From assembly GCA_963741985.1 (NCBI GenBank), contig CAVUKD010000004.1, forward strand, positions 558,001-622,000: a stretch of DNA of 64,000 nucleotides. Direction: 5' to 3'. How positions within the stretch are numbered: position 1 is the first letter of the stretch; each line of letters starts with the position of its first letter. Shown piece by piece: positions 15,406-24,471 of this stretch. Origin of the DNA: Cryomorpha sp963741985. Its GTDB lineage: Bacteria > Bacteroidota > Bacteroidia > Flavobacteriales_D > Cryomorphaceae. The notes under the pieces are model-generated. The model made no database searches. It had not been told where the DNA came from and was given only the letters and a program-made list of their open reading frames with translations. Both the position numbers and the translations under genes were made by a program.

Positions 15406-18400
15406 ATGATTAATAAAATCATTGCTTATTCCATTCGGAACAAGCTTATTATAGGACTACTGATTATAGCTCTTGTAGGAATCGGTCTGTATTCGATGAC
15501 CACTATAAATTTGGGCGCTCAGCCCGATATCACCAACAATCAGGTTCAAGTAATTACGGTTTCCGAAAATCTCGCTACCGAAGATATTGAGCAATTTGTA
15601 ACCTACCCGGTCGAGTTGGGAATGGCCAACCTGCCAGGCGTTACCGAAATCCGATCTATTTCACGGTTCGGCCTCTCGGTGGTTACTATCGTCTTCAAGG
15701 ACGAACTGGGCACCTATCTGCCACGTCAACTGGTTTCGGAAAAACTCAACGAAGTAAAATCGGAAATCCCCGAGCAGTTCGGTAGTCCCGGAATGGGTCC
15801 AATCACCACCGGGCTGGGCGAGATATTCCAATATGTACTCGAGCCGCAAGAAGGCTATGAAGATAAATTTTCGCCTACCCAGTTGAGAACCATACAGGAC
15901 TGGATTGTCAGAAGGCAATTGGCACTAACCGAAGGTGTGGTGGAAGTGAATGCTTTCGGCGGAAAAGTCAAACAATACGAAATTGCTATCGACCCGGCAA
16001 AGCTCAATGCCATGGGTAGCACTATGACAGAGGTTTTTGATGCCTTGCAAACGAATAATGTGAATACCGGTGGAGCCTATATCGAAAAAAACAAAATGGC
16101 AAATTTCATCCGGGGCGAGGGTCTGGCGCGTTCTCTCGATGATATCCGGCAAATTGTCATTAAAAATCAAAACGGGCTACCTATTTTAATTAAAGATGTA
16201 GCCGAAGAGGTGCATTTTGGAAGTCAAGTACGATATGGTGCTTTCACACAAGATGGCCGTGAAGCCGTTGGTGGTATGGTCTTGATGCTGCGAGGCGACA
16301 ACCCGAATACAGTAGTTCATAACGTAAAAAATCGGATGAAGGAAGTCCAAAAATCTCTTCCCAAAGGACTCAAGATTGTTCCTTTCTTAGACCGTAGCGA
16401 GCTCATCGGGCGCACAACAGCCACCATTGAAAAAAACCTGATCGAAGGCGCGCTTATCGTCATCTTCGTATTGGTCTTGCTATTGGGAAGTTTTCGGGGA
16501 GGGCTTGTAACCGCATCACTCATTCCACTTTCACTTCTGTTCGCCTTTATTTTAATGAAGCTCTTCGGAGTCTGGGCAAATTTAATGTCACTCGGCGCAA
16601 TTGACTTTGGGATCATTGTCGATGGTGCCGTTATCATCGTTGAAGGAACGGTCCATGAAATTGAGAAACGTATAAAGGCGAAGAAACAGATTTCGAGTCA
16701 GGCCCAAATGGACGAAGTGGTTTACGAAGCCAGCAGCAAGGTGATGAATTCCGCATTTTTCGGACAGATAATTATTCTCATCGTGTTTACACCGATACTT
16801 TTCCTCACCGGAATCGAGGGAAAAATGTTTCGACCCATGGCCTTTACATTTGGTTTTGCCGTTTTGGGAGCCATCATTTTATGCCTTACATACGTGCCCA
16901 TGATTACCTCTCTCACTATGAAGCCGACTACCAAAAAGAAAAATTGGTTTCATAAAATGGAAGATCGAATTTCCGGATTCAGCACCCACATCATTACACG
17001 AATCAACAACGGCTATCGACCTGTAATTTTGAAATCACTTAAGCACCGTATTGTCGTTTTGGTGGTCGCAGTAGTATTGCTCGTCGGTGCCGGATTTACT
17101 TTCAGCAGGATGGGTGGCGAATTTATCCCCAGCATTGATGAGGGTGATATCGCCATGCAAGCATTGATCAGGCCCGGTAGTTCGCTCAGCGAGTCGATTG
17201 AAACTTCTAAAAAAATTGAAAATATCATTCTCAATAATTTTCCCGAAGTCCAAACGATGGTGGCGCGAATTGGGGTCGCCGATATTCCCACCGATCCCAT
17301 GCCGATGGATATCGCCGACACGTATATTATTCTCGATAAAAACAAGGACAATTGGGTTTCTGCAAAAACCAAAGAAGAATTGATTGGAAAAATCAAGGAA
17401 AAACTTTCGGTACTGCCGGGAGTGAATTTTGTGTTCAGCCAACCCGTCGAACTGCGCTTTAACGAGCTATTAACCGGAGTGCGCGAAGATGTCGCCATCA
17501 AATTGTACGGCGAGGATTTGGATATCCTTTCGGAAAAAGCGGCTCAAATGGCCAAAATCATCCAAACTGTTCCCGGTGTGGGCGATGTAAATCTCGAAGC
17601 CACTTCGGGGCTGCCCCAAATGACGGTTCGGTTCAACCGAAGAAAAGTAGCCCAGTACGGGTTGAATATTTCCAAGTTAAATCAATATGTGAGTACCGCT
17701 TTTGCAGGAAGCTCTGCCGGGGTGATTTTCGAAGGCGAAAAGCGTTTCGAATTGGTCGTTCGTCTCGATGAAGCGCATCGCAAGAGTATTAATGATTTGA
17801 AAAATCTGTTGATTGACCTGCCGGGCGGAACGCAAATTCCAATCAAAGAAGTAGCAGAAATTAGCTACCAGCCGGGACCGATGCAGATTTCGCGCGACAA
17901 TACTTCGCGGAGAATTTCTGTAGGTGTAAATGTCCGTGGCCGCGATGTAGAATCGATGGTTCACGATATTCAAGCCAAGCTGGATGAACAGTTGGATTTG
18001 CCACCGGGATACCATATTACCTACGGAGGTGCATTTGAAAACCTGCAGCGCGCCAAAGACCGGTTAACAATTGTGGTTCCGATTGCGCTGGCACTTATTT
18101 TCCTATTGCTCTATTTCGCTTTGGGTTCCTTCTCGCAATCCATTATGATTTACATGGCGGTTCCGTTGGCGACCATCGGTGGAATTTTTGCGCTCGCCGT
18201 TCGCGGAATGCCGTTTAGCATTTCTGCCGGCGTTGGTTTTATTGTGCTTTTCGGAGTAGCTGTTTTAAATGGTTTGGTACTTATCAGCCGATTAAATTCA
18301 TTAAAAGAAGAAGGAGTTATGGATATACGCGAACGTATTTTAACCGGAACACAAGAACGAATTCGTCCCATTTTATTGACGGCTCTGGCCGCTATTATGG

Positions 18401-19824
18401 GCTTTTTCCCAATGGCACTTTCCCATGGGGCAGGTGCTTCCGTGCAGCGTCCATTGGCCACCGTAGTTATCGGCGGATTGATAACCGCAACGCTGCTCAC
18501 CCTTATCGTTGTGCCCATCTTATATTCTTTTGTGGAAACGGTAGGTAATAATAAGAAGAGGAGAAAGCTGAAAACCACAGCCACGGTATTAGTCATTCTT
18601 TTTAGCGCAAGCTTTATGGCAAGCCCCGATTCAGCCTCGGCACAAACAAGCATTTCTGAAAAGATAGAAAATGACTTTGTTCCACTTTCGTTAAATGAAG
18701 CGGTAAAAAAGGCGCATGAAAATTATCCGGCTTTGCGTGCTGCGCAATTGACCATAGAACAGCAACAAGCCTTGAAGAAAACCGCCTGGGACTTGGGATC
18801 TACCAAAGTATTTACCGGTGGCGAGGAGCTACCCGACAATGGTACCGGTGGAATTTACACCACAATCGGTGTGGCACAACAGAATATTGACGTCTTTGGA
18901 ATCGGTGCGAAAAACAAATTGCAAAATGAAAAAATCACGCTAAGCCAAACCGCTTTAGACCTCACTTCACTTCAGGTGAAAAGGGAAGTGAGCAAAGCTT
19001 GGAGCAATGCTTATACTTCGCGTCGAAAGTACCAGTTGTACATCGAGCTAGATTCTATTTTTAGCAATTTCGAACGGGCAGCAAAACTCAGATACGAAAC
19101 CGAAGCCACCTCAAAACTTGAATATCTGGCGGCTACAAATCAAGCCAGGCAGGTAACCCTCCAAAAGAAGCAAGTCTATCGGGATTTTTTGGGTGATGTG
19201 CAGAAGTTGAACGTTTGGTTTGGAAGCGATACCGTATTCACCATATCGGAAATAGATCTGAGTGAGATAGATCAACCTTTGGTGGAAACCAATGACTCCA
19301 TCCAAAATCACCCGATTCTGACTTACTCAAGACAGCAAGTTGAAGTAGCGAACGCCGAGCACAATGTAAGTACCAAGGCGTATTTTCCAAAACTCAATGG
19401 GCAATACGGTCGGCAGGAAATTGCCGGACAGTCCGGGTTTTATTCCTTCGAAGTAGGCGTATCCATCCCCTTATTCTTCGGGCCGGAAATGGGTCGTGCC
19501 AAAGCAGCAAAAATTCAAACTGCCATTGCCGAACAGAACTTTTTAGAGACACGACTCAAGGTAAATTCCACCTATCAAAATCTGCAACAAGCGTATTTTA
19601 AGTGGCTGGAATCCTGGCAATTTTACGAGCAAGAAGCACTTCCGCTGGCCAAAGAACAGCGCGATGGAGCTGTGTATGCTTACAAGGAAGGTGGCATCGA
19701 TTATACCACTTTCTTGCAAACCGTTCGCGATGCCATTGCCATCCAAAATAAATCGTGGATTGCCTTAGACAAGTATTTAAACGCAAAGTTCGAACTGGAA
19801 TTTTTCCTCAATTCTTCAAAATAA
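15406..19824 (+). CDS. CzcA-type heavy-metal RND pump fused to a TolC-like outer-membrane domain
   Basis: 1472 residues, against about 1040 for a normal HME-RND pump. Residues 1-1045 are the pump: N-terminal IRNKLIIGLLIIALVGIGLY, two porter domains, and the fourth-helix signature DFGIIVDGAVIIVEG at 400-414, which is of the Zn/Co/Cd (CzcA) rather than the Cu/Ag type. After the last helix (IVVPILYSFVETV) comes a basic linker, then a segment like an internal signal peptide (ATVLVILFSASFMA ... SASAQ, cut site near 1079). The remaining 390 residues are an outer-membrane factor of the TolC/CzcC family. The same polypeptide therefore encodes inner- and outer-membrane parts. The adaptor gene follows after 2 nt. 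Confidence 0.92.
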   Translation: MINKIIAYSIRNKLIIGLLIIALVGIGLYSMTTINLGAQPDITNNQVQVITVSENLATEDIEQFVTYPVELGMANLPGVTEIRSISRFGLSVVTIVFKDELGTYLPRQLVSEKLNEVKSEIPEQFGSPGMGPITTGLGEIFQYVLEPQEGYEDKFSPTQLRTIQDWIVRRQLALTEGVVEVNAFGGKVKQYEIAIDPAKLNAMGSTMTEVFDALQTNNVNTGGAYIEKNKMANFIRGEGLARSLDDIRQIVIKNQNGLPILIKDVAEEVHFGSQVRYGAFTQDGREAVGGMVLMLRGDNPNTVVHNVKNRMKEVQKSLPKGLKIVPFLDRSELIGRTTATIEKNLIEGALIVIFVLVLLLGSFRGGLVTASLIPLSLLFAFILMKLFGVWANLMSLGAIDFGIIVDGAVIIVEGTVHEIEKRIKAKKQISSQAQMDEVVYEASSKVMNSAFFGQIIILIVFTPILFLTGIEGKMFRPMAFTFGFAVLGAIILCLTYVPMITSLTMKPTTKKKNWFHKMEDRISGFSTHIITRINNGYRPVILKSLKHRIVVLVVAVVLLVGAGFTFSRMGGEFIPSIDEGDIAMQALIRPGSSLSESIETSKKIENIILNNFPEVQTMVARIGVADIPTDPMPMDIADTYIILDKNKDNWVSAKTKEELIGKIKEKLSVLPGVNFVFSQPVELRFNELLTGVREDVAIKLYGEDLDILSEKAAQMAKIIQTVPGVGDVNLEATSGLPQMTVRFNRRKVAQYGLNISKLNQYVSTAFAGSSAGVIFEGEKRFELVVRLDEAHRKSINDLKNLLIDLPGGTQIPIKEVAEISYQPGPMQISRDNTSRRISVGVNVRGRDVESMVHDIQAKLDEQLDLPPGYHITYGGAFENLQRAKDRLTIVVPIALALIFLLLYFALGSFSQSIMIYMAVPLATIGGIFALAVRGMPFSISAGVGFIVLFGVAVLNGLVLISRLNSLKEEGVMDIRERILTGTQERIRPILLTALAAIMGFFPMALSHGAGASVQRPLATVVIGGLITATLLTLIVVPILYSFVETVGNNKKRRKLKTTATVLVILFSASFMASPDSASAQTSISEKIENDFVPLSLNEAVKKAHENYPALRAAQLTIEQQQALKKTAWDLGSTKVFTGGEELPDNGTGGIYTTIGVAQQNIDVFGIGAKNKLQNEKITLSQTALDLTSLQVKREVSKAWSNAYTSRRKYQLYIELDSIFSNFERAAKLRYETEATSKLEYLAATNQARQVTLQKKQVYRDFLGDVQKLNVWFGSDTVFTISEIDLSEIDQPLVETNDSIQNHPILTYSRQQVEVANAEHNVSTKAYFPKLNGQYGRQEIAGQSGFYSFEVGVSIPLFFGPEMGRAKAAKIQTAIAEQNFLETRLKVNSTYQNLQQAYFKWLESWQFYEQEALPLAKEQRDGAVYAYKEGGIDYTTFLQTVRDAIAIQNKSWIALDKYLNAKFELEFFLNSSK

Positions 19825-19826
19825 TA

Positions 19827-21068
19827 ATGACATTTATCATGCACTATAGAACAAAATCAATCTTATTTATCGCCCTGATTATCTTCAGTTTGAATTCCTG
19901 TAAACCGGAAAATACCGGTAGCGATGAACACAGCGATCACAAGGAATCGGAAATGACCGAAGGCGGACATGAAGGTGAAGGCAACAATCAATTGGAAGCA
20001 CAAAAGCTACATCTTTCTCAGCAGAAATTTGAAACGCTGGGTCTCAAGGTCGATTCGCTGCCCACAAAGAACCTGACCGGCTATATACAAGCGAATGGTC
20101 AGCTGGAGGTTCCACCTCAAAATGAAGCGGCTATCACCGCCATTATAGGCGCCAACATTACTCAAATAAAAGTAATAGAAGGCGATGAGGTTCGTAAAGG
20201 AGAGGCACTCGCATATTTAAGTCATCCCGATCTTATCAAATTGCAAACCGACTATACAAGTGCCTACAACAAATTCAATTTTCTTGAAAAAGAATATGCC
20301 CGCCAGAAAAAATTGTATGAAGCCGATGTTTCCTCAGGCCAGCAATATCAGGAAACGGAATCGGAGTTCTTGAGCACCAAAGGAATGGTTAGGGGAGCCG
20401 AATCGCAATTAAAGTTGCTCGGTTTGAATTTGGAAAAAATACAAAACGGAGAAATTTACGAAGAAGTGCCCGTCATAAGCCCAATAGCCGGCTTTGTGGA
20501 AAAAGTAAATGTCAAAATTGGTCAGTTTGTGCCGCAACAAAAAGAGCTTTTCGAAATCGTAAACACCCATCATATCCACGCCGATTTGATGGTATATGAA
20601 AAAGATGTAAGCAAGGTTAAAGAAGGGCAAACGGTAGAATTCAACATTGAGTCCTTACCCAATTCTGCCTTAAAGGCGAAAATTTATTCGGTGGGAAAAA
20701 CATTTGAAAAGAACCCAAAAGCGGTTCACGTCCATGCCGAAATTGAGAATAAACAAGGAAATCTATTGCCCGGAATGTACCTCACGGGAAAAATAGCCAC
20801 GTCTGATAATGAGGTCACCGCTCTTCCTGAAGAAGCCGTCATCGCCGAAAACGGCGAGAATTATATTTTCACGGCCAAGAAAATATCCGAAGATGGCGAG
20901 GAAGAATGGGAACTAAGCCCTTTAAAAGTAATAACCGGCGCGGAAGATGACGGCTGGGTAGAAATAAAATTGTTTCAACCCATTCCTGCGGATCAAAAAG
21001 TTGTGTGGAATAAGGCGTATTACCTGATTTCAGAAATGAAAAAAGGGGAAACGGAACACGACCATTAA
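19827..21068 (+). CDS. CzcB/CusB-type RND adaptor lipoprotein
   Basis: 413 residues from the ATG at 19827 (another ATG at 19839). Lipobox FSLNSC with lipidated C25. A His/Glu-rich stretch (DEHSDHKESEMTEGGHEGEG) follows and may bind metal. Then come the usual membrane-fusion domains: barrel-sandwich half (GANITQIKVIEGDEVRKGEA), alpha hairpin around 130-190 (YARQKKLYEADVSSGQQYQE), second lipoyl half (SPIAGFVEKVNVKIGQFVP), and a beta-barrel. It bridges the pump upstream and its outer-membrane channel across the periplasm. It starts 2 nt after the pump stop, so it is surely co-transcribed. Confidence 0.92.
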   Translation: MTFIMHYRTKSILFIALIIFSLNSCKPENTGSDEHSDHKESEMTEGGHEGEGNNQLEAQKLHLSQQKFETLGLKVDSLPTKNLTGYIQANGQLEVPPQNEAAITAIIGANITQIKVIEGDEVRKGEALAYLSHPDLIKLQTDYTSAYNKFNFLEKEYARQKKLYEADVSSGQQYQETESEFLSTKGMVRGAESQLKLLGLNLEKIQNGEIYEEVPVISPIAGFVEKVNVKIGQFVPQQKELFEIVNTHHIHADLMVYEKDVSKVKEGQTVEFNIESLPNSALKAKIYSVGKTFEKNPKAVHVHAEIENKQGNLLPGMYLTGKIATSDNEVTALPEEAVIAENGENYIFTAKKISEDGEEEWELSPLKVITGAEDDGWVEIKLFQPIPADQKVVWNKAYYLISEMKKGETEHDH

Positions 21069-21083
21069 AACTGGAGGGTTTAG

Positions 21084-21150
21084 AGACCTGCCAGGTATAC
21101 TTGCTGCGCTGCGTGAGACCGCTCCGTAAGTTTGAAAACCTGGCAGGTCT
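21084..21150. repeat. REP-like inverted repeat
   Basis: AGACCTGCCAGGT (21084-21096) and its perfect complement ACCTGGCAGGTCT (21138-21150) enclose 41 nt. It lies between the adaptor and CDF genes. Palindromes with this kind of core (ACCTG-x-CAGGT) recur in Bacteroidota intergenic regions, from memory. It may stabilise mRNA or attenuate expression within the operon. There is no U-run, so not a simple terminator. Confidence 0.7.
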
Positions 21151-21226
21151 TATCCAAAATTTCTCTCCATGAAAAACAATACCCATCCTAATTTGCTTAC
21201 ATTTCAAGCATAATCCCACCCAAAAA

Positions 21227-22126
21227 ATGGCTCACACTCATTCCCACACCACTCAAAATTACGGCAAAGCGTTTGGAATTGGTATAGCGCTGAACACCAT
21301 ATATGTGGTCGTAGAAATAGTTTACGGTTTTATCGCTAATTCGTCCGCACTTCTGGCGGATGCCGGTCACAATGCAAGTGATGTTTTCAGCCTTATCCTC
21401 GCCTGGATTGCCATCAAAATAGCTACTAAGAAACCTTCCAAGCGGTACACCTACGGCCTACGGAAAACGACAATTCTGGCTTCATTATTCAATGGAATAC
21501 TGATTGTAGTTGCTGCCGGATTTATTGCCTACGAAGCCATCGACAAATTTCAAAAACCTTCGCCCGTTGCCGGAAATATTGTGATGATTGTTGCCGGGAT
21601 TGGTTTGATCGTAAACACCGGCACCGCTTTGCTTTTCTGGAAAGGTCAAAAAGGAGATTTGAATGTGCGCGGTGCATTCTTGCACATGGCTGCCGATGCG
21701 CTTGTAACGCTTGGGGTTTTGCTCGGCGGACTGGCCATAAAATATACAGGGTTGGAATGGATTGATCCGGTGTTGAGTTTAATTATCGTTGTTGTGATTC
21801 TATACAGCGCCTGGGGTCTCCTTCGCGATTCGCTGGAAATAGCTGTGGATGCGGTGCCCCGAAATATCGACATCGATGAAGTCGAAGAATTTTTGAATAA
21901 TTTGAAAGGAGTCGAAGAAGTTCACGATCTGCATATTTGGGCGATGAGCACCTCCGAAACTTCACTTTCTGCGCATCTCGTAGTTCCGAATGGCTGCCAA
22001 GATCAATTCTTATATGATATTCGTGAAAAATTGCATGCACAATTTGAAATAACACATACCACTCTGCAGATTGAAAATGAATTTGGGGATGAGGAGTACT
22101 CACCATATCAGGAGAAAAAGGATTGA
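21227..22126 (+). CDS. Cation diffusion facilitator, CzcD/ZitB-like zinc exporter
   Basis: 299 residues with six helices and an N-terminal His motif (MAHTHSHTT). Both metal-site motifs of the family are intact: SSALLADAGHNASDVFSL in helix 2 (H and D four apart) and HMAADAL in helix 5. The His-Asp pairing fits Zn2+ (and Cd/Co) over Mn. The cytoplasmic C-terminal domain includes GVEEVHDLHIWAMSTSETSLSAH. It exchanges cytoplasmic Zn2+ for H+ at the inner membrane, feeding periplasmic metal to the CzcA-type pump encoded upstream. Confidence 0.95.
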   Translation: MAHTHSHTTQNYGKAFGIGIALNTIYVVVEIVYGFIANSSALLADAGHNASDVFSLILAWIAIKIATKKPSKRYTYGLRKTTILASLFNGILIVVAAGFIAYEAIDKFQKPSPVAGNIVMIVAGIGLIVNTGTALLFWKGQKGDLNVRGAFLHMAADALVTLGVLLGGLAIKYTGLEWIDPVLSLIIVVVILYSAWGLLRDSLEIAVDAVPRNIDIDEVEEFLNNLKGVEEVHDLHIWAMSTSETSLSAHLVVPNGCQDQFLYDIREKLHAQFEITHTTLQIENEFGDEEYSPYQEKKD

Positions 22127-22211
22127 GATTTAAATTTCCGTCAGCTGAAGCAGCCGGCAATTGAAATCACTTCTAAATTTCTTCAAAATCATTCCTCAAA
22201 TTTGTCCAAAA

Positions 22212-23492
22212 TTGAAGAAATTGAAAGTACCCTTCATCGTTGTATGTGTGTTTATTCTCAGCCTTTCGGTAAAAGCCCAAAACAACCTCGACTATTTTAT
22301 CAATCAAGCGATTGAAAATAGTGCAATACTAAAAGATCAATCCAATCAAATCGCGATTTCGAAGTTGGAAATGCAGCGATTGACACGAGAGATTAGCGGG
22401 TTCAAAATCTATGGCACAGCAGATTTGCTCTTTGCACCTTATTTTAACAACCCAAAATTAATCGACACCAATCCGGAAGCGCAGGCTTATGGATACGATC
22501 CGGGCATAACCAATGGCGGACTGTATTCTGCGCTGATCAATGCCTCACAGCCCATTTTCACTTCCGGTATTTTAGATGCCAACCTTCTCGCGCAGCAAGC
22601 CACCCGCACGCAAAGTAGATACGTGTCAGAGCAGGCAAAAACAGATCTCAAAAAGCAAGTTACCGATCAGTATATTACCGTATATAGCGATCAGGAAATG
22701 GCGAAAGTAAATAATGACTTATTGTCCATAATTTCCGATCAATCGGTGGTATTTCAGAAACTTGCCGATGCCGGACTGCGCAAACCATCGGATGCGAAGG
22801 TGGTTCAGCTTGAAAGAAAAAATCAGGAAGCCAACATCCGCGCTTCGAAGCTCAAATGGAGGCAGGATTATCTCGATTTATATATCCTTTGCGGACTGGC
22901 AGATACCGCGATGACTCCATTAGATCCACCCATTTTTCCATCCGAATCTTTATCAGATACGCTTTCAGTCTACAAGGCAAAATTTGTGGCGGATAGCCTG
23001 AATGCTGTGGCGACCGCTGCTGTGTTTGACACCAAATACAAGGCTTCCGCAAATGTCTTTGCAAATGGCGGTCTTAATGCAGTAGAATTTGACCGAATCC
23101 CCCACAATGTCGGATTTAGCTTGGGCTTTGGATTGCGGGTACCGATCTACGACGGAAGACAAAGAGAACTAAACGATCAAAAGAAAATGCTCGGTCTGAA
23201 AACTGCCGAAGCCTATAAAGTCCAAATGCAGCAGGAAGTAAGCAGCACGATTACCAAATTTCAGAATGCAATTATGGTACAACGCCAAAACCTTGAAATG
23301 CTGCGAAACCAGTCGCAAGATTACCAATCGCTTTTTGATCAGTACAAAGTCGAACTGAAATCAGGGTTGATCTCGGTGATCGATTATGTAAATGGATTTC
23401 AACTTTACCAAAATTACCGGAGCAATGTTGTGCAAGCGCAATCCAATCTATATACATTGCAAAGCGGATACCACTATTGGAACCGGAAGTAA
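22212..23492 (+). CDS. TolC-family outer-membrane channel (TTG start)
   Basis: No ATG precedes the signal peptide. A TTG at 22161 gives 443 residues with 17 awkward ones in front. A TTG at 22212 gives a clean signal peptide (KKLKVPFIVVCVFILSLSVKAQ) and 426 residues, the normal TolC length, so it is preferred. The mature part has paired long-helix repeats (LDYFINQAIENSAILKDQSN early; YKVQMQQEVSSTITKFQNAI later) and strand-rich ends. It heads a four-gene set (channel, adaptor, MFS, RND) with gaps of 13, 15 and 1 nt. It starts 85 nt after the CDF gene and may belong to the same long transcript. Confidence 0.9.
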   Translation: MKKLKVPFIVVCVFILSLSVKAQNNLDYFINQAIENSAILKDQSNQIAISKLEMQRLTREISGFKIYGTADLLFAPYFNNPKLIDTNPEAQAYGYDPGITNGGLYSALINASQPIFTSGILDANLLAQQATRTQSRYVSEQAKTDLKKQVTDQYITVYSDQEMAKVNNDLLSIISDQSVVFQKLADAGLRKPSDAKVVQLERKNQEANIRASKLKWRQDYLDLYILCGLADTAMTPLDPPIFPSESLSDTLSVYKAKFVADSLNAVATAAVFDTKYKASANVFANGGLNAVEFDRIPHNVGFSLGFGLRVPIYDGRQRELNDQKKMLGLKTAEAYKVQMQQEVSSTITKFQNAIMVQRQNLEMLRNQSQDYQSLFDQYKVELKSGLISVIDYVNGFQLYQNYRSNVVQAQSNLYTLQSGYHYWNRK

Positions 23493-23505
23493 TTAAGTCA
23501 AGAAA

Positions 23506-24456
23506 ATGAATACCACCTTGAAAACAAAAATCGTCCAAATCAGCGTCCTTACGGGAATTATTATCCTCAATTCCTGCGGCCAAAAAGCTGATAATACCTC
23601 GAATCAGAATACCGCCAAAAGCTATCCGCATGTGGTGACGACGACCATCAAAACCGGTAATATTGGACATCATCAAACGATGAATGCCTATTCGCAGTAT
23701 CTGTCAAAACAAACCGTGCGCGCACCGATTTCGGGATTTTTGGTTCAGGTATTTACGGATGTGGGTCAATCAGTAAAGAATGGCGAACAGCTTTTCGCTA
23801 TGCGCACACAAGAAGCCGCAGCGCTGGCGGGAACAAAATTGCGCAACGACAGCATCCTCGATTTTGGTGGAACAATTGCTGTAAATGCGCCGAAAGTGGG
23901 TATTATCAACTCAATTCAATATCGTAAAGGCGCATTTGTGCAGCAAGGCGATGCGCTGGCTGAGCTGATTTCACCTCGTGATGTAGTGTTTATATTGAAT
24001 GTTCCGTTCGATCAGGTTGACAAAATCAGCCAGAATAAGAAAGTAGAAATTGAGCTGCCCGGCCGAAATCCGGTTCCAGCACATATCGGCAATAAGCTGC
24101 CGCTGACCAAGGGAAGCGGCCAAGTGCAAAGTTATTTGATCCATCCGGACGAAAATCTCTTCGTTCCCGAAAATCTGAATGCGACCATCCGATTGAAAAC
24201 CAACGAACATAAATCTGCACAGCTTTTGCCAAAAAAAGCAGTTTTGTCCAATGAAACGCAGGATAAATTTTGGGTCATGAAACTCATCAACGATACGCTC
24301 GCCATTCGGGTCGATGTGACTTCCGGACTTCAAACCGACAGCATCATCGAAATTGTGAAACCTCAATTTTCCAAAACAGATCAAATTTTGATCGATGGAC
24401 AATATGGGCTTGAAGATTCGACTCGGGTGCAATTGAGTAATACCCCTCAAAACTAA
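23506..24456 (+). CDS. RND adaptor (membrane fusion) lipoprotein
   Basis: 316 residues, lipobox IILNSC with C24. It has the HlyD/AcrA pattern: lipoyl half APISGFLVQVFTDVGQSVKN, a short hairpin, second half APKVGIINSIQYRKGAFVQQ, then beta-barrel. The helical hairpin is very short (MRTQEAAALAGTKLRNDSIL), as in adaptors whose partner channel reaches deep. It couples the TolC-like channel encoded before it to the RND permease encoded two genes later. Confidence 0.88.
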   Translation: MNTTLKTKIVQISVLTGIIILNSCGQKADNTSNQNTAKSYPHVVTTTIKTGNIGHHQTMNAYSQYLSKQTVRAPISGFLVQVFTDVGQSVKNGEQLFAMRTQEAAALAGTKLRNDSILDFGGTIAVNAPKVGIINSIQYRKGAFVQQGDALAELISPRDVVFILNVPFDQVDKISQNKKVEIELPGRNPVPAHIGNKLPLTKGSGQVQSYLIHPDENLFVPENLNATIRLKTNEHKSAQLLPKKAVLSNETQDKFWVMKLINDTLAIRVDVTSGLQTDSIIEIVKPQFSKTDQILIDGQYGLEDSTRVQLSNTPQN

Positions 24457-24471
24457 TCGAATCTTCTGATT

